Shown: one piece after another, positions 7,926 to 14,461 of the stretch
Position numbering within the stretch: position 1 is the stretch's first letter
How the letters are laid out: each line of letters opens with the position of its first letter
Origin: Acididesulfobacillus acetoxydans
Lineage (GTDB): Bacteria; Bacillota; Desulfitobacteriia; Desulfitobacteriales; Desulfitobacteriaceae
Strand: one strand, 5' to 3'
NCBI RefSeq assembly: GCF_900016645.1
Contig: NZ_CDGJ01000028.1
Length of the DNA stretch: 40,782 bases
Position numbers and translations under genes: made by a program
Notes under the pieces: model-generated
What the model saw: only the letters and a program-made list of their open reading frames with translations
What the model was told of the DNA's origin: nothing
The model's database searches: none

Positions 7926-9281
7926 GTGCGTATTCTTATGCTGACACAATATTTCCCTCCGGAGACCGGGGCGGCCCAAGTCCGGCTGCTGGAAATCGCC
8001 AAGGGGATTCGGGCGGCGGGGCACGAGGTGGAAGTGGTCACGGCCTTTCCCAACCACCCCGAAGGGATTATCCCTGCGCCCTACCGCGGGAGATTTTTCC
8101 GACGGGACGAGGTGGAGGGAATACCCGTTTACCGCACCTGGATCTACCCGGTGCCCAGAGGAAGCTTCTGGAAACGGTTGCTCAATTATTTTTCCTTTGT
8201 CTTTTCTGCCGCTTGGGGGATTCTTAAGGCCGGTCCGGCCGATTACCTCTTTGTCGAGAGTCCTCCCCTCTTTATTGGCTTTACTGTGATGTTCGCTAGA
8301 CGGGTCAAAAGGGCAAAAGTGATTTTCAATGTCTCGGATCTCTGGCCGGAGTCCGCGGTTTCTCTGGGACTCGTTACGAATAACACCCTCATTGGGCTGA
8401 CGACGCGTCTGGAGGAACATCTTTACAAAATCTCCTGGCGTATCTCTACTCAGACCGAAGGAATCGTCCGGACCTTGCAGGAACGGGGGATTCCGGCGGA
8501 GAAACTGGTTTTACTGCCCAACGGGGTGGATCCCGCTCTTTTTCAGCCGGGAGACCCCGAACGCAGATTAGTGCAAGAGCTGGACCTGGAAGGCAAATTT
8601 GTCATCCTTTACGCCGGGACGATGGGTTATGCGCACGGGTTGGAGGTGGCCCTGCGGGCGGCTGATATCCTGAGGAGAAAGGAAGAGGGACGGGATGTCG
8701 TCTTTCTCTTCGTCGGAGACGGCTCAGAGCGGCCGCGGCTGGCGAAGACGGCTCAGGAACTGGGGCTTGATAATATCCGCTGGGTTCCCTTTCAGCCGCT
8801 CGGGGAGATCCACCGTTACTACAACCTGGCGGATGTTAGCCTCTCTACGCTGCGACGCTATAAATTGGCGGAAGGAGTCCGTCCCTCCAAGGTTTTTCCG
8901 GGGCTAGCCAGCGCCAAACCTCTAATTTATGTGGGGGAAGGGGAAGGCGCGAAAATCATCCGCGAAAGCGGCGGCGGACTGGTCCTGCCGCCTGAGGAGC
9001 CGGAGCGCTTGGCGGAGGCGGTACTCACGCTTAAGTCCGACCCGGGGCTGCGTGAGGAAATGGGCCGGCGGGGCCGGGAATATGTTATTAGGCATTATGA
9101 CTGGCAGTCGCTCGTCCGGCGCTGGCTGGAAGGGATGGGATTGCTGGGAGACCGGAGAGTGGAGTCTGCAGCCGGGAGACGGGAGAGAGGGGTCAGCAGT
9201 GGGGAAACGGAAGTCAGTGAGCAAGAGCTGCGAGTCATTGATCAGGAGTTAGGGAGTAACGTTGGAGACCGGAAGCCCTGA
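7926..9281 (+). CDS. Glycosyltransferase family 4, WbuB/WcaI-like
   Basis: 451 residues. GTG 7926 has AAGGAG at 7912-7917. The N-terminal domain has MRILMLTQYFPPETGAAQVR, the loop VVTAFPNHPEGIIP and NVSDLWPESAVSLG, the pattern seen in WbuB-type (N-acetyl-fucosamine or related amino-sugar) transferases. The C-terminal domain has VILYAGTMGYAHGLE, FLFVGDGSERPRL and SKVFPGLASAKPLIYVGEGE, then SGGGLVLPPEEPERLAEAV near the donor pocket. The annotation as WbuB-like is by motif resemblance only. The last roughly 45 residues, from GDRRVESAAGRRERG on, are a charged, repeat-derived extension beyond the normal end of the fold and lead into the array at 9311. Confidence 0.85.
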   Translation: MRILMLTQYFPPETGAAQVRLLEIAKGIRAAGHEVEVVTAFPNHPEGIIPAPYRGRFFRRDEVEGIPVYRTWIYPVPRGSFWKRLLNYFSFVFSAAWGILKAGPADYLFVESPPLFIGFTVMFARRVKRAKVIFNVSDLWPESAVSLGLVTNNTLIGLTTRLEEHLYKISWRISTQTEGIVRTLQERGIPAEKLVLLPNGVDPALFQPGDPERRLVQELDLEGKFVILYAGTMGYAHGLEVALRAADILRRKEEGRDVVFLFVGDGSERPRLAKTAQELGLDNIRWVPFQPLGEIHRYYNLADVSLSTLRRYKLAEGVRPSKVFPGLASAKPLIYVGEGEGAKIIRESGGGLVLPPEEPERLAEAVLTLKSDPGLREEMGRRGREYVIRHYDWQSLVRRWLEGMGLLGDRRVESAAGRRERGVSSGETEVSEQELRVIDQELGSNVGDRKP

Positions 9282-9310
9282 ACCGCGATCCTGCGGGCTT
9301 GAGGCCGCGG

Positions 9311-9515
9311 AATTAGGGCCTGCAGTTCGGAATTAGGGCTTGCGGTTTGAAATAAGAGTTTGCGGTTTGGAATAAGAGTTTGCGGTTCGGAATTAGAACT
9401 TGCGCTTTGGAATAAGAGTTCGCGGTGTAGAGTCAGAGTTCGCGGTTCAGAGTTATCAGAGTTCACAGTTTGGAGTTCAGTTTGGAGTTTGGAGTCAGGG
9501 TTTGGGTCCGGAGGG
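9311..9515 (+). repeat. Intergenic 20-bp tandem array
   Basis: Seven in-phase 20-bp units from 9311 to 9450, consensus AATAAGAGTTTGCGGTTTGG (units at 9311, 9331, 9351, 9371, 9391, 9411, 9431). A decayed tail of GGAGTTCAGTTTGGAGTTTG-like pieces reaches about 9515. The 20-bp period would break any reading frame, and the array lies between two glycosyltransferase genes, just ahead of the AGGGGGGTGA ribosome site at 9558. Confidence 0.93.
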
Positions 9516-9573
9516 AGTGCCTTCCGGCCTCCGGCCTGTGATCTCCGGCCTCCGATAAGGGGGGTGAAAGGGA

Positions 9574-10821
9574 ATGGCGAAGTTGGTGCTGCTTGCCAAT
9601 GCAGCAAGCCCTCATACCGAAAAATGGGCCTCAGAGCTGGCCCGGCGGGGCTGGCAGGTCGAGATCATCAGTTTCCTGCCGGCGTCCATTCCTTCGGTCA
9701 AAGTGCACGTCACCCCGCCGTTTTTTGGAGCCAAGGCGGATGTCCTCATCCGACGCAGCTGGATCAAGAAAGAAATCGCCCGTATCCGGCCGGACCTGGT
9801 GCACGCCCATTATGCCACCAGTTTCGGCTTGCTGGGAGCTCTGGCCGGGCGTCATCCTCTGCTCATCTCAGCTTGGGGCAGCGACGTTTTTTCCTTTCCC
9901 CGTAAATCCATTTTACACCGCAAGCTCTTGGAATGGACGTTGAAACGGGCGGACGTGCTCTGTTCCACCAGCCGGGTCATGGCTCGGGAGATGCAGCGCT
10001 ACGTGGGCGAGGAGCGGGAGATCGAGGTTATTCCTTTCGGGGTGGATGTCGAGTACTTCACCCCGCCCAGGACTTGGCCGGGGCAGGAAGGCCCGGTAGG
10101 TTCGGAGCGCAAACCGGTAGATTTGGATTGCGTACCGGTGGATAGGGAGCGGGACGGGCCGGCTCCGGGTCGGGACATGGGGGTTCCGGTTCCGCAAGGA
10201 AGGGCTGCGGCAGGGGAAAGGGTGGATCCCACGCACCCGGAGGGAGATCCCGAGCCGGGTGGTCGTTCCGAGCACCCGGTCGCCTTCGGAGTCGCGAAGT
10301 ACCTGCAGCCGGTCTACGGGCTGGATGTTTTGCTCAGGGCCTTCGCCGAACTCGAACGGAGGCTGCCGGGCCGGGCCGTACTCCGGATCGCCGGGGACGG
10401 GCCGGACAAAAACCGGCTGCACAAGCTGGCCAAGCACCTGGAGGTTTGGTCCAAAGTGGAATGGTCCGGACTCATTCCCAACCGCAGAGTAGCCGCCTTC
10501 TACCGGGAGTTGGACGTGGTGGTCGTCCCCTCACATCAGGAGAGTTTCGGGGTGACGGCCGTAGAGGGATCTGCCTGCGGGCGCCCGATCATTGCCAGCA
10601 AAGTAGGCGGGCTGCCGGAGGTGGTGACCGATCATGAAACAGGCCTCCTCATTCCGCCTGGGAATGTACGGGAACTCAGCGCCGCCATGGAGTACATGGT
10701 CAGGCATCCCGCGGAGCGTCGGCGCTTTGGCGAGGCAGGAAGACGTTTTGTTTTGGCGAAGTATAACTGGATGGAGAACGTCTCACAAATGGAGCGGGTG
10801 TACAGGAGGCTCCTGGGTTAG
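9574..10821 (+). CDS. Glycosyltransferase family 4 with inter-domain insert
   Basis: 415 residues. ATG 9574 follows AGGGGGGTGA at 9558-9566. The N-terminal domain contains LVHAHYATSFGLLG and SAWGSDVF, as in its paralogue at 3994. The first domain ends with IPFGVDVEYFTP. The second domain starts at VAFGVAKYLQPVYGLD and carries RIAGDGPDKNRLHKLA and the E-x7-E motif ESFGVTAVE, then GGLPEVVTDHETGLLIPPG. Between them (about residues 168-237) lies a Pro/Gly/Arg/Asp-rich segment absent from the paralogue. It is therefore an acquired linker, at the same structural position as the array in the glycosyltransferase at the left edge. It is probably the last glycosyltransferase of this operon, with a 247-base gap before the aminotransferase. 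Confidence 0.86.
   Translation: MAKLVLLANAASPHTEKWASELARRGWQVEIISFLPASIPSVKVHVTPPFFGAKADVLIRRSWIKKEIARIRPDLVHAHYATSFGLLGALAGRHPLLISAWGSDVFSFPRKSILHRKLLEWTLKRADVLCSTSRVMAREMQRYVGEEREIEVIPFGVDVEYFTPPRTWPGQEGPVGSERKPVDLDCVPVDRERDGPAPGRDMGVPVPQGRAAAGERVDPTHPEGDPEPGGRSEHPVAFGVAKYLQPVYGLDVLLRAFAELERRLPGRAVLRIAGDGPDKNRLHKLAKHLEVWSKVEWSGLIPNRRVAAFYRELDVVVVPSHQESFGVTAVEGSACGRPIIASKVGGLPEVVTDHETGLLIPPGNVRELSAAMEYMVRHPAERRRFGEAGRRFVLAKYNWMENVSQMERVYRRLLG
10075..10285 (+). repeat. Degenerate repeat insert at the domain junction of a glycosyltransferase
   Basis: Loosely repeated GC-rich DNA with recurring GGTTCGGAGCGCAAACCGGT and GATTGCGTACCGGTGGATA-like pieces. The encoded peptide is rich in Pro, Gly, Arg and Asp. 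It keeps the frame and separates the two Rossmann domains. A similar wording, GACTGCGTACCGAACGATAG, recurs in the gap at 37046-37070. Confidence 0.7.
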
Positions 10822-11068
10822 GGAGCCGGTATATAATCCGAATGGCCCCATAAGCGCTTCCTTACCGCGTCCTCTTGGAAGGCGCAGTGATGTGCTTGAG
10901 GTATGAAAAGAGTGCCGGGAAACACAATAGCACTGAACTCTGAAAGCGAGGATGGGGTGGGGGCGGCAGCGGCACAGGCGGGGGTTCCTCTCGGATAAGG
11001 GAGCCGGGGCCGGCCGGAATTGGCGGTTTGGAGAAAAGTATGGTTTTACTTGAAAGGAGTCTTGTCTT

Positions 11069-12232
11069 ATGCCTCGTCAAGAGTTTTTACCTTATGCTTT
11101 GCCGTTGATCGAAGAGGATGATATTGCCGAAGTGGTGGACAGCCTTAAATCCAACTGGATCAGCAAAGGTCCCAAGACCGCGGAGTTCGAGCGCCGTTTT
11201 GCCGAATATGTGGGAGCTAAACACGCCGTGGCCGTCAATTCCTGCACGGCCGGACTCTATCTCTCCCTGGTGGCGGCGGGCATCGGACCGGGGGATGAGG
11301 TTATCACCACGCCCATGACTTTCGTCGCTTCGGCCAACGTGGTACTCCACTGCGGGGCCAAGCCGGTCTTTGTTGATATTGATCCCGTGACGATGTGCCT
11401 GGATGTGAACAAGATTGAGGCGGTCCTTACTCCGCGCACTAAGGCCATTATTCCCGTGCATATCGCCGGGCACCCCTGTCCGATGGATGAAATTTTGGCC
11501 TTGGCCGGGAAACACCATCTATTTGTGCTGGAAGATGCGGCCCATGCCGTCTACACCAAGTACAAAGGAAAACTCATCGGCACTCTCGGAAATGCCACCA
11601 GTTTCTCTTTTTATGCCACGAAGAACCTGGCCACCGGTGAAGGGGGCATGGTCACCACGGATGACGAAGCCCTGGCGGAGAAGATCCGGATCATGAGCCT
11701 GCACGGGATGAACCACACGGCTTGGAACCGCTATAGTTCCGCGGGTTCCTGGTACTACGAGGTCCTCTATCCCGGCTATAAGGACAACATGACGGATATC
11801 CAGGCGGGATTGGGGTTGACTCAACTGGCTAAACTGGAAAGAATGCAGGGCAGGCGGGAAGAGATCGCTGCCCGTTACAACGAAGCCTTCGGCCGCCTGC
11901 CCGAACTGGAAACGCCGGTCGAGCTGGAGTATGCCCGGCACGCCTGGCACCTCTATATCATCAAGCTCAACCTGGATCGGCTTACGATTGACAGGGCCCG
12001 GTTTATTGAAGAACTAAAAGGGCAAAATATCGGCACGAGCGTACATTTCATTCCGGTGCATTTCCACCCCTATTACCGGGATACCTTCGGCTATAAGCCC
12101 GGGGATTATCCTCAGGCGGAAGCCGTGTTCGGGCGCATCATTTCCCTGCCGCTCTATCCAAGGATGACGGATCAGGATATCCGGGATGTTATCGAGGCGG
12201 TCCAGACGGTTGTGGAGCATTCGCGGCGCTGA
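11069..12232 (+). CDS. DegT/DnrJ/EryC1/StrS-family PLP sugar aminotransferase
   Basis: 387 residues, the normal length of the family. It would transfer an amino group, usually from glutamate, to a keto group of a nucleotide-linked sugar, giving an amino sugar for the polysaccharide. Family landmarks are FVDIDPVTMCLD, VHIAGHPCPMDEI, the PLP-ring aspartate in VLEDAAHA (D156) and the Schiff-base lysine in FSFYATKNLATGEGGMVTT (K185). These are followed by YKDNMTDIQAGLGLTQL and the C-terminal SVHFIPVHFHPYY. ATG 11069 has AAGGAG at 11053-11058. It resembles the PseC/ArnB branch, but the exact sugar (4-amino or 3-amino) is not determined here. No partner dehydratase is in the window. Confidence 0.88.
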   Translation: MPRQEFLPYALPLIEEDDIAEVVDSLKSNWISKGPKTAEFERRFAEYVGAKHAVAVNSCTAGLYLSLVAAGIGPGDEVITTPMTFVASANVVLHCGAKPVFVDIDPVTMCLDVNKIEAVLTPRTKAIIPVHIAGHPCPMDEILALAGKHHLFVLEDAAHAVYTKYKGKLIGTLGNATSFSFYATKNLATGEGGMVTTDDEALAEKIRIMSLHGMNHTAWNRYSSAGSWYYEVLYPGYKDNMTDIQAGLGLTQLAKLERMQGRREEIAARYNEAFGRLPELETPVELEYARHAWHLYIIKLNLDRLTIDRARFIEELKGQNIGTSVHFIPVHFHPYYRDTFGYKPGDYPQAEAVFGRIISLPLYPRMTDQDIRDVIEAVQTVVEHSRR

Positions 12233-12552
12233 ACCGGGCGGCAAATTGCGAGGGCATATGTGATACAATAGAGAAGGATGGATTTCGGCATCCCTTAACG
12301 CAGCGAGAAAGAACTTGGGCCCTTGCGGTGAGAAGGAGAAAGCAAGGAGTTTTCAAGAAGGGAGAGGGCCAAAGCAGGAAGACGGCAGGTAAGCCTTGTT
12401 GACTGATTCGGAAAATGCTTGAGAATCCGAAGCTGCGTATTGAGGCCTTGGTTAATTTTAATGAGCGCGATTGCGCTAATGTCTGTGCCCGGCGAAGGAT
12501 TCCGATTTACGGAAAGGGCGCTTCGGCATAAAGGTGGGAGGAACAGTGGGTT
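12233..12552 (+). other. 320-base leader region before the priming transferase
   Basis: An extended -10 element, TGATACAAT at 12261-12269, gives a likely start of transcription near 12276; no good -35 is visible. Just downstream GGATG (12277-12281) and CATCC pair around a GATTTCGG loop. The rest is purine-rich with no convincing gene. A 270-nt leader is long for a simple promoter, but I could not match it to a known riboswitch or T-box. Confidence 0.5.
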
Positions 12553-13263
12553 ATGGGGAAAAGCCCTGCAGCCATGGATCGTGACATACGAGACCTACAT
12601 GAGAAGACAACGGCCGGGTCCTCCCAGGCGCATGCGGAGGCTGTACCGGCCTATCCGGCTTGGCAGCTCAGAGCAAAACGCGGCTTGGACATCCTGGTGG
12701 CGGCGCCGCTCCTCATCTTGCTCTCGCCTTTGTGGCTCATAGTTGTCCTGTGGATCAAGGGCGATTCCCCCGGACCGGCCCTCTTCCGGCAGACCCGGAT
12801 TGGCCGGGAGGGAGAGCCCTATACCATCTATAAGTTCCGCACCATGATCGTGGACGCGGAGAGGCTCATGCGGCCCGCCTTGGAGCAGGTGCGGGAGCTG
12901 GAGGGTTTTGTCTTCCAGCAGAAAGACGACCCTCGCATTACCCGCAGCGGCCGGCTCCTGCGCAAGACCAGCCTCGATGAACTGCCCCAGCTTCTGAACA
13001 TCCTCAAAGGAGATATGAGCCTAGTGGGTCCGCGCCCCGAAGTGCCGGAAATCGTCCGGCTCTATACCCCCGAGCAGCGCCTCCGCCTCAAGGTTCCCCC
13101 CGGGGTGACCGGGCTGGCCCAGGTTAACGGGCGCAGTGAACTCACCTTGGGTGAAACCATGACCTACGACCTGGAGTATGTGCGGCGCTGGAGTTTGGGT
13201 TTGGATCTTAAGATTTTGCTTAAGACAGTCAGCGTGGTGTTTAGCGGGAGAGGGGCGTATTGA
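12553..13263 (+). CDS. Priming undecaprenyl-phosphate sugar transferase (PHPT, bacterial sugar transferase)
   Basis: 236 residues. This is a monotopic polyprenyl-phosphate hexose-1-phosphate transferase (PF02397), which attaches the first sugar phosphate to undecaprenyl phosphate and so starts repeat-unit synthesis. After a 35-residue N-terminus comes the re-entrant helix (about 41-63), then SPGPALFRQTRIGREGEPY, KFRTMIVDAE and the short-form catalytic core. LRKTSLDELPQLLNILKGDM and SLVGPRPEVPE follow, with the C-terminal GLAQVNGRSELTLGETMTYD. ATG 12553 is preceded in frame by a stop, with GGTGGGAGG upstream. It is the short, single-domain form. It sits at the end of the cluster, behind its own leader, and is closed by a strong terminator. 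Confidence 0.92.
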   Translation: MGKSPAAMDRDIRDLHEKTTAGSSQAHAEAVPAYPAWQLRAKRGLDILVAAPLLILLSPLWLIVVLWIKGDSPGPALFRQTRIGREGEPYTIYKFRTMIVDAERLMRPALEQVRELEGFVFQQKDDPRITRSGRLLRKTSLDELPQLLNILKGDMSLVGPRPEVPEIVRLYTPEQRLRLKVPPGVTGLAQVNGRSELTLGETMTYDLEYVRRWSLGLDLKILLKTVSVVFSGRGAY

Positions 13264-13277
13264 GATTCTGGGACATG

Positions 13278-13321
13278 AAAAACCGGTGATCCTGGGTTCT
13301 GTCAAAGGATCACCGGTTTTT
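13278..13321. terminator. Bidirectional rho-independent terminator
   Basis: A perfect 15-bp stem: AAAAACCGGTGATCC at 13278-13292 pairs with GGATCACCGGTTTTT at 13307-13321 around a 14-nt loop. The A5/T5 edges give a U-run on both strands, which suits its place between the convergent priming transferase (+) and Rpn gene (-). Confidence 0.92.
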
Positions 13322-13370
13322 GGGCTGCCTTTTTGTGCATACCGGCCTTGAAAACATCCTGCCGGCCGGC

Positions 13371-14204
13371 TTACCTGGCTAGGTTCCGGATCTCTTCCTT
13401 TGGGAGGCCGGTGAGTTCCGCCACCTCATCGATGTTCATACCTTTGAGCAGGAGTTTCTTGGCCATTGTTTTAAGAGCCTCCTTGCGGCCCTCCTTGCGG
13501 CCTTCATCTTTAGCTTCTTCTTCCAGTGCCCGCAGGACCTTGCTCATCCTTAACACCTCCAGTATCTTTCGGACATACGCCTGATCGATAAAATTGTCTG
13601 ATATGGCAATCACACAGCCCATGAGAAACGCCCTTTGCACCTTATCTTGGATCTTGCCAGCCAGTTCGACGGCTTCGACAGCGCGTTCCGCCCTTGACTT
13701 GGAACTCTTCATCAAAGGCAAAAATGCGAATTTTAACGGGTCCAGTTCCTCCAGGGGATCACCTCGTAAGATTTTCTTTCTTAAATCCTCAATAATGCTG
13801 TCCCCGTCGTAGCCGTGCATATAGACGGCCCTGGCACAATATGAGATGGAACCACAGTCCAGAACCTCTGCCGCCTGTGTGATGCCGGCAGCGTAGACTA
13901 CATAGGTATGGACTGGCTTTCCGCGTTTGCGGTAAAGAGCTACGTCGTACTCCAGAAACCGCTCCAATTCCTTGGGGCCTTGGCCGTTTTGAAACTCCAA
14001 ATGCAGATAACTGTCATCAGCCAAATAGAACACAAAATCCATCGTCTTCTGTTGAACCTTGATGGCTGGGAGATTTGCCGGCTCAGCCCGAACAATCGGA
14101 GCGGTATTAATGTCATAGAAGTTTAGGACACGGTTGGAAAATATTTCGGTTAAGGATTTGAAGAGAATATCCTTGTGCTGATAGGGTATCTCTTTGCTTC
14201 CCAA
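13371..14204 (-). CDS. Rpn-family PD-(D/E)XK nuclease / transposase-like protein
   Basis: 277 residues. It resembles the Rpn (recombination-promoting nuclease) and YhgA-like families, stand-alone PD-(D/E)XK nucleases often multiplied in genomes. The putative catalytic set is D56 (TMDFVFYLADD), E70 and Q72 (LHLEFQNGQ) in the D-xn-E-x-Q/K arrangement. The C-terminal tail GRKEGRKEALKTMAKKLLLKG with a final NIDEVAELTGLPKEEIRNL helix pair is typical of the wider family. TTG start at 14204 is preceded on the minus strand by GAGGGG. Neighbours are unrelated, so it is probably a mobile or selfish passenger between the polysaccharide and surface-protein regions. A second, broken family member lies at 28517. 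Confidence 0.8.
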   Translation of the reverse strand: MGSKEIPYQHKDILFKSLTEIFSNRVLNFYDINTAPIVRAEPANLPAIKVQQKTMDFVFYLADDSYLHLEFQNGQGPKELERFLEYDVALYRKRGKPVHTYVVYAAGITQAAEVLDCGSISYCARAVYMHGYDGDSIIEDLRKKILRGDPLEELDPLKFAFLPLMKSSKSRAERAVEAVELAGKIQDKVQRAFLMGCVIAISDNFIDQAYVRKILEVLRMSKVLRALEEEAKDEGRKEGRKEALKTMAKKLLLKGMNIDEVAELTGLPKEEIRNLAR

Positions 14205-14306
14205 GCTTGTTATCCCCTCTCTTTGATATCATTATATCGCTGGAAGGAACAAAAATGAAGAATTATCAGGGTGCCGCCTAGAAGAAATATTAGGAGCTAA
14301 CACATC

Positions 14307-14423
14307 GCAACGTGAGACCCCCTCCCACTTGGAGAAGACTTGTGGAAGCGGCAGTCTCACGGTTGCATGAAGAACTCATACGTCGAAAATTACAGATAGA
14401 ATCACACATCGAAAATTATAGAT
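14307..14423. repeat. Imperfect inverted repeat followed by a short direct repeat
   Basis: GCAACGTGAGAC (14307-14318) pairs with GTCTCACGGTTGC (14354-14366) with one bulged base. To its right are two direct copies of TCGAAAATTAYAGAT at 14383-14397 and 14409-14423. They occupy the gap between two minus-strand genes. There is no T-run, so the hairpin is not a standard terminator. Confidence 0.55.
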
Positions 14424-14461
14424 GGAGCAAAGGAAGGAAGACCTGAAAGGCTCTGCCTATA

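Noticed and set aside
9311..9450. CRISPR-like array
   Set aside because: Pure 20-bp tandem repeat without spacers and no cas genes.
10832..10837. Promoter (TATAAT) before the aminotransferase
   Set aside because: No -35 at 16-18 bases upstream; the hexamer lies directly behind the glycosyltransferase stop.
10854..10885. Terminator after the glycosyltransferase at 9574
   Set aside because: The GCGCTTCC/GGAAGGCGC stem has a bulge, a 15-base loop and no T-run.
12270..12552. T-box leader
   Set aside because: No T-box consensus and no terminator/antiterminator pair found.
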